Positions 9,023 to 18,809 of a stretch of DNA of 64,000 nt are shown piece by piece (the first letter of the stretch is position 1; the number at the start of each line of letters is the position of its first letter). The notes under the pieces were generated by a model, which was not told where the DNA came from, did not search any database, and worked only from the letters and a program-made list of their open reading frames with translations. The DNA comes from Staphylococcus arlettae (GTDB taxonomy: Bacteria > Bacillota > Bacilli > Staphylococcales > Staphylococcaceae): positions 66,299 through 130,298 of the forward strand of contig NZ_PPQB01000023.1 in assembly GCF_002902345.1 (NCBI RefSeq), written 5' to 3'. A program made the translations under genes and the position numbers.

Positions 9023-9242
9023 AAGAGTCCCCCCTTTTTGATTGGTGAATAATTTCATTTATTATAGCATTTTTCTGCTTCTAAGATTAACTAAAACCAC
9101 TCTGAATAAGGAAGGATTTTTACCTTTAAAGTGGAGTAAAGGTCACAAAGAGGATTGAGTAAGCGAGTAAGTCCGAATGATTAAGAAAAAAACTATTTAT
9201 GTCATAATTAAAAATATATGATAAATAAATAGAGGGATAGTT

Positions 9243-10052
9243 ATGAAAATTGGTGTGATTTCAGATTTACATATAGATAGAAGCAAGCGCTATACACCTG
9301 AAGACTTTGAACGACATTTATGTAATAGTGTACAAAGCCAACGTATAGACATCTTATTAATTGCTGGTGATATTTCGAATAATTATCAACTTAGTGCACA
9401 GTTTATAACGACCATAAAAACAAAGTTACAAATTACTGTATTATTTGTGCCTGGTAATCATGATTTTTGGACTCAATCAGGTGACTTAGCATCATTAGAA
9501 ATACTTGATTATTATATGGCAATGCAAGAATGTTTAATTGGGCAACCATACATTGTTAATGACGAATGGGCAATCGTTGGCAATACGGGTTGGTATGATT
9601 ATAGTTACGCTGATAGTAGGTTCTCACTAGAACGTATTGAACAAAGAAAATACATTGGTGCGACTTGGCAAGATAAGGAACGGATTAATTGGCCAATTCA
9701 TGATAGAAAAATGTCAGATATAGCGGTCAGACAAATTACTAAAGATATTCAACAAGTGGCCGACAAAAAATTAATATTGATGACGCACATAGTAACGCAT
9801 AATAATTTTGCCGTACCTATGCCGCATCGTATATTTGATTATTTCAATGCATTTATTGGTACTTCAGATTTTGATCAAATATATGATCGATATCCAATTC
9901 ACTATAGCATTATGGGACACGTACATTTTCGTAATCATTTTGAAGAACAAGGTACGACTTATATATGTCCTTGCTTGGGATATGAACGTCAATGGCGAAC
10001 TACAGATCTTGCTAGGGAAATTACGCAATCATTGTATACGTTTAATATTTAA
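9243..10052 (+). CDS. Calcineurin-like metallophosphoesterase
   Basis: 269 residues. Full set of binuclear metal-site motifs: SDLHID (D8, H10), AGDIS, PGNHDFW, a His in MTHIVTH and the closing MGHVHFR. No signal peptide, so cytoplasmic. The family hydrolyses phosphomonoesters, diesters or nucleotides; the specific substrate cannot be inferred. Promoter-like AT-rich sequence and AGAGGGATAG precede the ATG. It converges on the C39-like peptidase gene with only 8 nt between stops. Confidence 0.85.
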   Translation: MKIGVISDLHIDRSKRYTPEDFERHLCNSVQSQRIDILLIAGDISNNYQLSAQFITTIKTKLQITVLFVPGNHDFWTQSGDLASLEILDYYMAMQECLIGQPYIVNDEWAIVGNTGWYDYSYADSRFSLERIEQRKYIGATWQDKERINWPIHDRKMSDIAVRQITKDIQQVADKKLILMTHIVTHNNFAVPMPHRIFDYFNAFIGTSDFDQIYDRYPIHYSIMGHVHFRNHFEEQGTTYICPCLGYERQWRTTDLAREITQSLYTFNI

Positions 10053-10060
10053 GTAATATA

Positions 10061-10687
10061 TTATTTTGCGTTTGTAGCAGGATAGTTTAAATAAAAACTC
10101 ATTCGACCTGGTGCATTAAAACTTTTTTCCATATGTGCTTTCGAAATTTTTAGCAGTTGAAATTTATTAGGAACTAAAGCAGGTAATATGATAGCCTTAC
10201 CAAAATGTGACCACAGTGGGTCTATATAGTAATAATGAGTGTCGTCATAGCCAACTAACACTGTAGTGTGAATATTAGAGACGATTTTGGTAGGTCTATT
10301 TTCAAATTTAAACGTACGCATAATAGGTTTCTGACCTAATACAGTATGGTATATCACTACAGGTTGGCCTTGAGTTATAACACGTTTTAATGAGTGTAAT
10401 GATTGTCCTGTGCTATCTACAATGTGCGCATTAAATTGTTGAAGGTGAGGGACAAAGGCAGTAGGAAATATTGTTTGATGGTAACCAAATTTAATACCTA
10501 TTTGGTGACCTACATAGCCTTTATAAGGATTGTTAGGATGTTTAGGCCAACTTTTCATAATATCTGTAGCTTTGATAGGATAATCATTATATTGGAGAAT
10601 CATTGCAGCACAGACACCTTCGCAGCCCATAATCATTGGTATGGGGAATAATTGACTAATCGGTGTAACATTCAAAATTTTTGTCAT
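10061..10687 (-). CDS. C39-like (papain-fold) peptidase family protein
   Basis: 208 residues. The N-terminus has Gln-12-like QLFPIPMIMGCEGVCAAMILQ, in which the CEGVC Cys aligns with the peptidase_C39_2 nucleophile. It is followed by the NPYKGYVGH segment, an HTTVLVGYDD block (catalytic His) and YYIDPLW (Asp). This matches small staphylococcal C39-family proteins. There is no clear Sec signal peptide in the chosen frame (AGGAGTG lies 7 nt before ATG 10687), so localisation is uncertain. Peptide substrate unknown. Confidence 0.78.
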   Translation of the reverse strand: MTKILNVTPISQLFPIPMIMGCEGVCAAMILQYNDYPIKATDIMKSWPKHPNNPYKGYVGHQIGIKFGYHQTIFPTAFVPHLQQFNAHIVDSTGQSLHSLKRVITQGQPVVIYHTVLGQKPIMRTFKFENRPTKIVSNIHTTVLVGYDDTHYYYIDPLWSHFGKAIILPALVPNKFQLLKISKAHMEKSFNAPGRMSFYLNYPATNAK

Positions 10688-10854
10688 GTATGTTCACTCC
10701 TGTATGACACAATATATTAATATGTTAATTATTATAGCTTGCATTGTACAAAAGGGGTAGTATAGCGTTTTAACTTGATGCGAATTGTATGTGTACCTGT
10801 ACCCGAGTGAGTAGATTTGGTATGCTGTCACAAAAGAGAGATGGGGTGTTAATA

Positions 10855-11319
10855 GTGGATTATCGTATTGACAAAACAGAAAAAATGACAATTGTTGGTT
10901 TGAAGAGAAAGTATGCAACTGGTCAAAAAGCAAAAGAACATATTTATAAGTTTTGGTTGGATTTTGATGCGCAACAATATAAAACTACACTCACTTTATT
11001 AAATAACAACTATTTTGCAGGGATTTTGGGTGTTTGTATGCCACAAAATAATGGTGAGATGCATTATTTAATTGGCGTTACTACCGATGATGAAAATAAC
11101 AATTTCGATGCAATAGTGTTACAGGCAGGACGCTACCTTGTATTTGAAGCAAAGGGTCCAGTTCCAGAATCGATTCATAACGCAATGCAACATATAAATA
11201 AAACACTTCTACCATCATTGGATTATAAATTACGAGAAGCACCATTTTTTGAATATTATCGTGACGGCAATACAGCCGAAGATAGCTATATTACTGAATT
11301 ATGGTTACCAATAGAATAG
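10855..11319 (+). CDS. GyrI-like / effector-binding domain protein
   Basis: About 154 residues from GTG 10855, which has GGGGTG 6 nt upstream; an in-frame ATG at 10822 is less well placed. MDYRIDKTEKMTIVGLKRKYATG at the start and PFFEYYRDGNTAEDSYITELWLPIE at the end are the pattern of the AraC effector-binding/GyrI-like fold as a stand-alone protein. These bind small hydrophobic ligands or inhibit gyrase in other bacteria. No DNA-binding domain is present. Role unknown. Confidence 0.75.
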   Translation: MDYRIDKTEKMTIVGLKRKYATGQKAKEHIYKFWLDFDAQQYKTTLTLLNNNYFAGILGVCMPQNNGEMHYLIGVTTDDENNNFDAIVLQAGRYLVFEAKGPVPESIHNAMQHINKTLLPSLDYKLREAPFFEYYRDGNTAEDSYITELWLPIE

Positions 11320-11327
11320 CTACAAAA

Positions 11328-11366
11328 AAACTAGTCTGGTAAGATGCTGTTCCAGACTAGTTTTTA
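11328..11366. terminator. Bidirectional terminator
   Basis: Perfect 12-bp stem AAACTAGTCTGG / CCAGACTAGTTT with a 12-nt loop, then TTTTTATT on the plus strand and AAAAAAA on the other side. It lies between the convergent GyrI-like gene and the Bcr/CflA exporter gene. Confidence 0.85.
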
Positions 11367-11392
11367 TTATGTTCATATTAAATAGTGGTATA

Positions 11393-12595
11393 TTACTTGC
11401 TCTGAAGCGGTCTATTAAACTTGAGGGCTACTTCAAGCACAATAATAATGACAGAAGTAATAATTAAAATATATAAGTATGGTGTAACGCTATATTGACC
11501 TTGTAGTCCTACTAAAGGCGAAATTGCGCCCCCTAAAATAAATTGGAAGAGACCTAGTAAACTAGAGGCATTACCACTTCCTCCAGTACGTGACTCCATA
11601 GCTAAAGCAAAGCTAAGAGGACCAATGCCTGTAACAGGACAAACATTTAAGAAGAAACCAATCACTACGACCCATAACGGTAAATGTACCACTAAGGCAA
11701 AGACTATAATAACAACGCCTATGATTTGTATAGCTGTCAAAATAAGTAATAAAACGTAGCGATTCATATATTCGACTAATTTAGCCGTAAGTTGACTCAT
11801 AATAATTAAACCCACACCATTAATAGCAAATAAAACACTAAATTGCTGAGGTGTCATATCATAGATTTTTTGTGTTATAAAAGGCGCTGCAGCTGAAAAG
11901 CTAAAGAGCATAATGTAGGTTAATCCTTGTAATAACATAGGAAGAATAAATCTTGGCTTCTTAAATAACTGGCCAAAGTCCTTGAAAATAGCACCAAAAT
12001 TTAATCGTTTGTTAGCTACTGATTGTGTTTCTGTCATTTTAATAGTAGCTAATACTAAAATAATTAAGCTGATAACAGTTAGAACAGCAAAAATACCTTG
12101 CCAAGTAGTGACGCTTAAAGTATAACCACCAATTAATGGTGCTAAAATTGTAATAATACCGTTCACTACTAACAATGATGCTAGACCTTTAGCTAAGGTT
12201 GCACCTTGGTAACGATCACCAACTGAAGCTTTAGCAATAACAATGGCGCCACCACCTGTTAAACCTTGAATAAAGCGTAACAATAAGAACAGGGGCATTA
12301 TTGTAGTAAATATTGCGATAAATGAAGCGATGATATAAATTGCGATAATAATAAGTGCCACTTTTTTACGGCCAAAAGCATCAGACAGAGGTCCGAAGAT
12401 AAATTGACCAATGGCTAAACCAATCATAGCAAAGGATAACGTGAGTTGTACTTGAGAGGTTGTGGAACCAAAGTCATTTTGCACGCTTGGTAAAGATGGC
12501 ACATACATATCTATAGTTAAAGGACCAAAAGTAGTCATTATGCCCAAAACAATAAGCATCATTAAAGGGAAAGGGCGTTTAATGTGGTTGTCCAT
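11393..12595 (-). CDS. Bcr/CflA family MFS drug exporter
   Basis: 400 residues with 12 predicted membrane segments. TFGPLTIDMYVPSLPSVQ in TM1, FGPLSDAFGRKKV in the 2-3 loop and RFIQGLTGGGAIVIAKASVGDRY are characteristic of the Bcr/CflA group (bicyclomycin, chloramphenicol, cysteine export). AAAGGAGAT precedes ATG 12595, so I reject the upstream ATG 12619. It is in tandem with the glycerate kinase upstream (70 nt gap), so they might be cotranscribed. Confidence 0.85.
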   Translation of the reverse strand: MDNHIKRPFPLMMLIVLGIMTTFGPLTIDMYVPSLPSVQNDFGSTTSQVQLTLSFAMIGLAIGQFIFGPLSDAFGRKKVALIIIAIYIIASFIAIFTTIMPLFLLLRFIQGLTGGGAIVIAKASVGDRYQGATLAKGLASLLVVNGIITILAPLIGGYTLSVTTWQGIFAVLTVISLIILVLATIKMTETQSVANKRLNFGAIFKDFGQLFKKPRFILPMLLQGLTYIMLFSFSAAAPFITQKIYDMTPQQFSVLFAINGVGLIIMSQLTAKLVEYMNRYVLLLILTAIQIIGVVIIVFALVVHLPLWVVVIGFFLNVCPVTGIGPLSFALAMESRTGGSGNASSLLGLFQFILGGAISPLVGLQGQYSVTPYLYILIITSVIIIVLEVALKFNRPLQSK

Positions 12596-12665
12596 TGAAA
12601 GATCTCCTTTATATTTCATTCAATAATTCATTATAACCCCTGTTATATGGTTTGTAACTAGCAGA

Positions 12666-13817
12666 TTAGAACTTTTCCGTGAGCGTTATAACTCTTGCAA
12701 TGTTTTCAGCAGTCTTTTCGATATTGAGCACACCATTTTTTAAAGCGGTAAGTAAATCATGAGGTTGTTGCAATATATTAAATACTGCATCAATACCATG
12801 CTGATACACAGCTTCATAGCCCTCACCAAGACTACCAGAGAGTGCTATTACTGGAATATTATATTTTTTAGCAAGCTGTGCTACGCCTATAGGTGTTTTA
12901 CCATAAATAGTTTGATGATCTATTTTACCTTCTCCAGTAATAACTAGGTCTGCACCTTGGAGATGTGTATCAAATTTTGTTTCCGTTAATACAACATCAA
13001 TACCTTTTTTTAGTGTTGTATGACAAAACGCCAATAACCCTGTCCCTAAACCTCCTGCAGCTCCTGCTCCTGCAATATCTTTAACTGATATATTGAGTTG
13101 TACTTCTATTTGATTATGATAATGGGCTAATGCTTTATCTAATTGTTGAACCATCTGAACATTAGCTCCTTTTTGCGGACCGTATATCACACTTGCTCCT
13201 TGAGAGCCAAGTAATGGATTTGTTACGTCACATGCTACTTCAAAAGAAACATGGGCGAGGCGTGAATCGAGTTTTGATAAATCAATAGTAGCCAAACGCA
13301 ATAAATCAGCCCCTCCTGCTTGTAACGGTTGCTGCTGTGCATCTAAAAATTGAACACCTAGTGCAGAAAGCATACCTGTGCCACCGTCATTAGTAGCACT
13401 ACCACCAATGCCTAAAATAATACGTTCAGCACCTTGGTCTAATGCACTTTTAATTAGCTGTCCCGTACCGTATGTTGTAGTAATTAGTGGATTACGTTCA
13501 GTTGTTGATACTAAATCTAGTCCGGAAGCTGCAGCCATTTCAATAACAGCAGTGTTAGTCGTAGCAGAAAAACCATACTGTGCTTGAATTGGACGTTGTA
13601 ACGGGTCGAGTACCGTAGTTGAAACGTAGCTAGCATTCAAAGCATGCATGAGTGCATCAGTAGTACCTTCACCGCCATCAGCCATTGGGATTAATTCGTA
13701 ATGGGTATCGTGTGGAAAAATTTTCGACATACCTTGTTGAATTGCTTGAGCAGCTTGCATAGCAGACATACTTTCTTTAAATGAATCTGGTGCGATAATA
13801 ACCTTCGAAATAGTCAT
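12666..13817 (-). CDS. Glycerate kinase (GarK/GlxK family)
   Basis: 383 residues. The family hallmark start IIAPDSFKESMSA and the motifs PMADGGEGTTDAL, GIGGSATNDGGTGML, GAGAAGGLG and VITGEGKIDHQT are all visible. It phosphorylates D-glycerate with ATP to 2- or 3-phosphoglycerate, feeding lower glycolysis. Start ATG 13817 has GGAGG 7 nt upstream. No other glycerate or glyoxylate gene is adjacent; the next gene downstream is an exporter. A GTAAAACGGTTACA sequence upstream only weakly resembles cre. Confidence 0.9.
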   Translation of the reverse strand: MTISKVIIAPDSFKESMSAMQAAQAIQQGMSKIFPHDTHYELIPMADGGEGTTDALMHALNASYVSTTVLDPLQRPIQAQYGFSATTNTAVIEMAAASGLDLVSTTERNPLITTTYGTGQLIKSALDQGAERIILGIGGSATNDGGTGMLSALGVQFLDAQQQPLQAGGADLLRLATIDLSKLDSRLAHVSFEVACDVTNPLLGSQGASVIYGPQKGANVQMVQQLDKALAHYHNQIEVQLNISVKDIAGAGAAGGLGTGLLAFCHTTLKKGIDVVLTETKFDTHLQGADLVITGEGKIDHQTIYGKTPIGVAQLAKKYNIPVIALSGSLGEGYEAVYQHGIDAVFNILQQPHDLLTALKNGVLNIEKTAENIARVITLTEKF

Positions 13818-14028
13818 CTTAATACCTCCAGCAAATGTTAATGTGTTAATAATTTTTTTATCTTATTATGAAACTATATGTGAGTAAAACGGTTACAATA
13901 ACTTTAACTATATTATTACAATAATCATTGAAATAAAAAAATATAGTGCCTGTAAAAATGTAGGCGCAAAATTAAGTGATGTGTTAAAGTATGATTGTTA
14001 TATATTGCATGACTAAAGGAGTACGTAA

Positions 14029-14412
14029 ATGAATTTAACAAAAACACAATATGAAATATTAAAGTTTATTATAGTGGGTGGTATTAATACTTTAAATTAT
14101 TACATTATTTATTTGTTATTATTGAAATTAATTGGTGTGAACTACTTAGTTAGTCACATCTCAGGTTTTGTTATTAGTTTTATAATTTCATATTATCTTA
14201 ATTGTTACTTTGTTTATAAAGTACAACCAACTTGGAAAAAATTTATACAGTTTCCACTAACTCAAGTAGTTAACATGGGTATGCAGACTTTATTATTATA
14301 TATATTCGTACAATGGTTTAATATTTCTTCTGTGATTGCGCCATTTGCAGGTTTAATTATTACTATTCCTGTAACATTCATATTATCTAAATATATTTTG
14401 AGAGATGCTTAA
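14029..14412 (+). CDS. GtrA family membrane protein
   Basis: 127 residues with four hydrophobic segments. It starts YEILKFIIVGGINTLNYYIIY (GtrA: FxxVGxxNT), then a central SGFVISFIISYYLNCYFVY segment. GtrA-like proteins take part in moving lipid-linked sugars across the membrane or modifying surface polysaccharide or teichoic acid. AAAGGAG is 7 nt upstream of the ATG. It stands alone, so its partner glycosyltransferase is not local. Confidence 0.85.
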   Translation: MNLTKTQYEILKFIIVGGINTLNYYIIYLLLLKLIGVNYLVSHISGFVISFIISYYLNCYFVYKVQPTWKKFIQFPLTQVVNMGMQTLLLYIFVQWFNISSVIAPFAGLIITIPVTFILSKYILRDA

Positions 14413-14631
14413 TTTTATTGTGCCTGGTAATAAATTAATTTGATTTACTGTATGTATTAAATTTCAGAAAGCCTAAATTATTGTTGTAATCTATAGTGAA
14501 ATAGAAATTTAGGAGAGACGAACCCTTTTTTTAGATAAAAAATATTAATTAATTTTAGAATTTAAAACGTTGTAAAATAGAATTGAATCGGTCATAATTG
14601 TATTTCAGTTGAATTAAGGTGGTCTTGAAAA

Positions 14632-15501
14632 ATGAATCAAAGTAACCAATTAAAGCTAGCACAGCGGGGAGCATACCTCAGTTTAATTATTTATATCATT
14701 TTATCTATCGCTAAATTTTTCGTAGGAACAATTTATGATTCGGCAGCAGTACGTGCGGATAGTTTAAATAATATGACTGATATTATTGTATCTATTGCCG
14801 TTATTGTTGGCTTGAAAATTTCAATCAAACCTGCGGATAGTAATCATCCTTATGGGCACTTGAAATCAGAAAATATTGCAACATTATTAGTTTCTTTCGT
14901 AATTATGTTTGTAGGTATTCAAGTTGTTATTGAAAATTTACCGCGAATTTTTATAAAAGAACATCCTACGCCGAACATTATAACTATTTATGTCAGTATG
15001 ATTAGTGGTATCATCATGTTTATCGTTTATTATATTAATCAAAGATTAGCTAAATATACTAATAGTAGCTCCCTAAATTCTGCAGCAAAAGACAATTTGT
15101 CTGATGCATTAGTCAGTATTGGTACAGCTATTGGGTTAATTTTTACACAAATTGGTATGCCAATCGTCGATACTATTTTGGCCACAATACTTGGTCTGCT
15201 AATTATTTATACTGGTTTTGGAATTTTTAAAGAATCTATTTTTGCTTTAAGTGATGGTTTTAATGAGCGTGAATTAACAGCATTTAAAAATTATATTTTA
15301 GAAGTAGATGATGTTATAGATGTGCAATCTATTAAAGGACGGTATTATGGCAGCAGTATTTTCGTAGATGTGACGATAGTCGTTGAGTCCAATTTAACGT
15401 TAGAAGAAGCGCATCATATATGTGATGCTGTTGAACAACATATGCATAATAAGGGTGTCTCATCTATTTATGTACATCCCGAACCAGCTTCTATACAGTG
15501 A
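14632..15501 (+). CDS. Cation diffusion facilitator, MntE-like
   Basis: 289 residues: six membrane segments, then a cytoplasmic ferredoxin-like domain (from about residue 205) ending HPEPAS. The TM2 metal site reads DSLNNMTD (N46...D50) and TM5 reads KDNLSD, that is NxxxD and DxxxD rather than the HxxxD of zinc exporters. This pattern is associated with manganese-exporting CDFs, so an MntE role is likely but inferred. GGTGG precedes the ATG by about 9 nt. A terminator follows at 15568. Confidence 0.8.
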   Translation: MNQSNQLKLAQRGAYLSLIIYIILSIAKFFVGTIYDSAAVRADSLNNMTDIIVSIAVIVGLKISIKPADSNHPYGHLKSENIATLLVSFVIMFVGIQVVIENLPRIFIKEHPTPNIITIYVSMISGIIMFIVYYINQRLAKYTNSSSLNSAAKDNLSDALVSIGTAIGLIFTQIGMPIVDTILATILGLLIIYTGFGIFKESIFALSDGFNERELTAFKNYILEVDDVIDVQSIKGRYYGSSIFVDVTIVVESNLTLEEAHHICDAVEQHMHNKGVSSIYVHPEPASIQ

Positions 15502-15567
15502 TTACTTTGTTAATAACTTTTGAACTATAGCGTTTAGGAATAATATGACGAGCACTGTCAGGCATAA

Positions 15568-15607
15568 AAAAAGGCTATTCCATTTAAATATGGAATAGCC
15601 TTTTTAT
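15568..15607. terminator. Bidirectional terminator
   Basis: Perfect 16-bp stem AAAAAGGCTATTCCAT / ATGGAATAGCCTTTTT with a 6-nt loop at 15584-15589. It is flanked by A runs on one side and T runs on the other and lies between convergent genes. Confidence 0.9.
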
Positions 15608-15631
15608 GTGTAAGTTATAGGTTTCTATAAC

Positions 15632-15997
15632 TTACCACCAACCATTTGCTTCACGGAAATCAATTGCTGCATCAATAGAACCATAGCGTTCCTCAGCGTA
15701 ATTAATCATACCTTTAGTTTGTGTTTCTACTGAGCCAGTTCCCCAGTCTTCTTTAGTTTGACCAAGTCCTTTGTATCCTAACTCATTTACAGCATTTGGA
15801 TCTCCGCCAGATTCAGGTAAGACAACTTTTTCCCATAGTTCTGGTGTGCCTCCAGCTTCGATAAATTCTTGATATACAGCGTCAGTAGATTGTTGTGTTG
15901 TTTCAGCGGCATCGGCAGAATTAATATTTGCACTAGCACCCACGCCTGCTGCTGTAATAGATAATGTGGCAAATGAAGCAATTAAAAACTTTTTCAT
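15632..15997 (-). CDS. Small secreted transglycosylase-like protein
   Basis: 121 residues. Sec signal peptide MKKFLIASFATLSITAAGVG with a cleavage-like ADA/AET. The mature part carries LPESGGDPNAVNELGYKGLGQT, the ES(G/N)G catalytic-Glu block of lytic transglycosylases, and ends in IDFREANGWW, the usual end of IsaA/SceD-type and resuscitation-factor-like proteins. It is half the usual IsaA length, so it is a minimal cell-wall hydrolase domain. AGGAGG precedes the ATG by about 8 nt. Activity is inferred. Confidence 0.78.
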   Translation of the reverse strand: MKKFLIASFATLSITAAGVGASANINSADAAETTQQSTDAVYQEFIEAGGTPELWEKVVLPESGGDPNAVNELGYKGLGQTKEDWGTGSVETQTKGMINYAEERYGSIDAAIDFREANGWW

Positions 15998-16318
15998 GAT
16001 AAAAAATCCTCCTAATTATTCGTGTTATTCATTGCGTTACAATATAATATTTCATCTTGTTTGCTAATTACTTTTCGAATTAATGATTAATACTATAACA
16101 TCTAAATTTAAGGTATAGGTTACAACGAGATAAAAAAACGAGCGACTTTATGACTAAAATAAGACATTTATTTCAAAATAACGTGTAATTTGTTACAATT
16201 ATTTTGTGATTTACAGTTTTGAGTCACTGTAAAATACATACTTGGGCATATATGAACGATGAAAAATTTATATTACAAAATTGCAATATTTTGAAAATAA
16301 ATGAAAGAAGTGATTAAC
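15998..16318. other. 321-nt divergent promoter region
   Basis: Separates the secreted protein gene from gpmA. It is AT-rich with several TGTAAC/GTTACA-like elements (for example GTTACAA near 16112 and TTGTTACAA near 16188), but I could not fit a clean WalR box (TGTWAH-N5-TGTWAH). Nothing else recognisable. Confidence 0.45.
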
Positions 16319-17005
16319 ATGCCAAAATTAATATTATGTCGTCACGGTCAAAGTGAATGGAATGCTAAAAATTTATTCACTGGCTGGGCTGATGTAGATT
16401 TGTCAGAGCAAGGCAAACAAGAAGCAATTACCTCAGGACAAAAATTGAAAAGACAAGAAATAGAAATAGATATTGTTTATACTTCTTTGCTAAAAAGAGC
16501 TATTAATACCACATATTATTTATTAGAACAATCTGATCAACTGTATATTCCAGTTGTAAAATCGTGGCGTCTTAATGAGCGTCATTATGGAGGACTTCAA
16601 GGGTTAAACAAAGATGACGCTCGTAAGCAATATGGTGAACAGCAAGTTCATTTATGGCGACGTTCATATGATGTTAAGCCGCCCGAACAAAATTCGAAAC
16701 AGTGGCAAAGTTATTTAGAAGATAGAAAATATGCTCATCTTGACCGGAGAGTTATGCCAGAAGGTGAAAGTTTAAAAGATACACTTGACCGTGTTATTCC
16801 GTATTGGAGCGACCAAGTATCACAACAACTCTTAGCTAATAAAACAGTGCTCGTGTCAGCACATGGCAATTCTCTGAGAGCGTTAATTATGTTCTTAGAA
16901 AATGTGTCTCCAGAAGATATAGTTGGATATGAAATTAAAACAGGTGCGCCATTAATTTACGATTTAAAAGAGGATTTAACAGTAATAGATAAATATTATT
17001 TATAA
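16319..17005 (+). CDS. gpmA: 2,3-bisphosphoglycerate-dependent phosphoglycerate mutase
   Basis: 228 residues, the usual length. The histidine-phosphatase signature LCRHGQSEWNAKNLFTGW gives the phosphorylated His9. RLNERHYGGLQG, the Arg pair in RRSYDVKPP and the second catalytic His in SAHGNSLRA are all present. It interconverts 3- and 2-phosphoglycerate in glycolysis. An in-frame ATG at 16301 is not supported; GAAGTG precedes ATG 16319. Monocistronic with its own terminator. Many staphylococci also carry the cofactor-independent GpmI elsewhere. Confidence 0.93.
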   Translation: MPKLILCRHGQSEWNAKNLFTGWADVDLSEQGKQEAITSGQKLKRQEIEIDIVYTSLLKRAINTTYYLLEQSDQLYIPVVKSWRLNERHYGGLQGLNKDDARKQYGEQQVHLWRRSYDVKPPEQNSKQWQSYLEDRKYAHLDRRVMPEGESLKDTLDRVIPYWSDQVSQQLLANKTVLVSAHGNSLRALIMFLENVSPEDIVGYEIKTGAPLIYDLKEDLTVIDKYYL

Positions 17006-17341
17006 TGAATAAAGACAATGTATGTTATTAATATAAAAAGCATTCAAATCGTGTATAGTCGAGTTGAATGCTTTTTTCGTATTTACCTTCTCTAAAACTC
17101 AAACTATTTAACCGTGGTATGACAAATGAAGAAAGAATTAAACCATATGACACTGTTACTAACAAAATACATAATAATTTTAAAAACATATAATCGTGAT
17201 TTTTGAAATAATAATAAATTTAATACCATTTTTAAATATTTTTACTATCCAATCAAGAAAAATATATGTATAATGTGACGTTGCAGTCAAAAATAAAAGA
17301 ATACATTTTATCCATATAGAATGAATGATGAGGAGATAAAT
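17006..17341. other. 336-nt gap between gpmA and mdeA
   Basis: Apart from the gpmA terminator at its start, it holds AT-rich sequence with a TATAAT at 17269-17274 that is the likely -10 of mdeA. I see no good -35 and no operator. No ORF. Confidence 0.5.
17035..17077 (+). terminator. gpmA terminator
   Basis: AAAAAGCATTCAA (17035-17047) pairs with TTGAATGCTTTTT (17064-17076) and is followed by a T-run, 30 nt after the gpmA stop. Confidence 0.85.
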
Positions 17342-18772
17342 ATGTCACATAAAAATAAATTAATTATGATTATTACAATGCTGTTTGGTGGTTTCTTTGG
17401 TTTGTTAAATGAAACATTATTAACCACAGCATTACCAAGTATTATGAAATCATTTGATATAGGGTACACACAAGTACAATGGTTGACTACGGCCTTTCTA
17501 TTAACTAATGGTGTAGTCATACCTCTATCAGCGATGTTTATTCAAAGATATAGTACGAGACAAGTATTTCTAGTCGCAATTTCAATCTTCTTTATAGGTA
17601 CAGTTATAGCTGGATTTAGTCCTAATTTTACGGTGCTATTAATTGCGAGAATTGTACAAGCTATGGGTTCTGGTATAATGATGCCACTTATGATGACGAC
17701 AATTTTAGATGTCTTCGAACCTCATGAACGCGGTAAGTATATGGGGACATTTGGGTTAGTTATTGGTTTAGCACCAGCAATAGGTCCTACATTGTCCGGT
17801 TACCTAGTAGAATATTTTGATTGGAGATCATTATTCCATGTAGTTGCTCCAATTGCAGCGTTAACGTTTATAGCAGCGTTAAAATTTGTGCATAATGTAG
17901 GGATAAATATCAAGTCACGTATTGATGTCTTATCGATTATTATGTCAGTGCTCGGTTTTGGTGGTTTATTGTACGGTACAAGTTCAATTTCTAGAGATGG
18001 ATTTCAAGACCCTATAGTTTTGACGACGATAATTGGTGGAGCAATTTTAGTAGCACTATTTGTTTATAGACAAACAAAACTAGAGTCTCCATTATTAGAT
18101 TTCTCGGTATTTAAAAATAGTCAATTTGCTGTAGGTATTATTATTATGGCCTTTACAATGATTTCCATGATTGGATCTGAAACGGTATTGCCTATGTTTG
18201 TACAAAATATTATGCAAGAAAGTGCATTGCAATCTGGCTTGATTTTATTACCAGGGGCAATTGTTATGGCAATTATGTCCATTATTTCTGGAATGTTATA
18301 TGAAAAATATGGTGCAAAAATTTTAGCTTTCATTGGTATGTTAATAGTAGTTATTACAACGTCATTCTTTGTCTTTATGGATGGAGAAACGTCAACAGCG
18401 GCATTAGCAACTGTATACGGTATTCGTATGATTGGTATTGCTTTAGGTTTAATGCCATTAATGACACATACTATGAATCAATTGTCACATGAAATGAATG
18501 CACACGGTTCATCAATGACTAATACAGTACAACAAATTTCAGCTTCTATTGGTACAGCTGGACTGATTACTATTATGAGTCATATAGCTAACAAGTTTGA
18601 ACCGAATATGGCAGATTATCAAGGAATGAATAAACAAGAAATGGCTTTACAAATACAACATGATGCCTTACTTAATGGTTATCATGCTGCCTTTTGGTTT
18701 GCGGTGTCAATTTCAATTATTAGTTTGATTTGCGTCTTTTTCTTGAAAGGTAAGTCCAAAAAACACGCATAA
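17342..18772 (+). CDS. mdeA: Multidrug efflux MFS transporter MdeA
   Basis: 476 residues, about 14 membrane segments. It closely follows S. aureus MdeA in segments I recognise: MLFGGFFGLLNETLL, YTQVQWLTTAFLLTNG, HERGKYMG and LVIGLAPAIGPTLSGYLVEYF (motif C of drug antiporters), and MTHTMNQL near the end. MdeA exports quaternary ammonium compounds, novobiocin and mupirocin. GATGAGGAG gives ATG 17342, not the ATG at 17321. Single gene with its own terminator. Confidence 0.87.
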   Translation: MSHKNKLIMIITMLFGGFFGLLNETLLTTALPSIMKSFDIGYTQVQWLTTAFLLTNGVVIPLSAMFIQRYSTRQVFLVAISIFFIGTVIAGFSPNFTVLLIARIVQAMGSGIMMPLMMTTILDVFEPHERGKYMGTFGLVIGLAPAIGPTLSGYLVEYFDWRSLFHVVAPIAALTFIAALKFVHNVGINIKSRIDVLSIIMSVLGFGGLLYGTSSISRDGFQDPIVLTTIIGGAILVALFVYRQTKLESPLLDFSVFKNSQFAVGIIIMAFTMISMIGSETVLPMFVQNIMQESALQSGLILLPGAIVMAIMSIISGMLYEKYGAKILAFIGMLIVVITTSFFVFMDGETSTAALATVYGIRMIGIALGLMPLMTHTMNQLSHEMNAHGSSMTNTVQQISASIGTAGLITIMSHIANKFEPNMADYQGMNKQEMALQIQHDALLNGYHAAFWFAVSISIISLICVFFLKGKSKKHA

Positions 18773-18809
18773 AAATATTATAACTAACACATAGTAGCAC
18801 TATGTATTT

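Noticed and set aside
13866..13920. cre site upstream of glycerate kinase (GTAAAACGGTTACA)
   Set aside because: Only 11 of 14 positions agree and the central CG context is altered (CGG), so it was not annotated.
16020..16240. WalR box between the transglycosylase-like gene and gpmA
   Set aside because: Several TGTAA-type hexamers occur, but none at the 11-bp spacing required.
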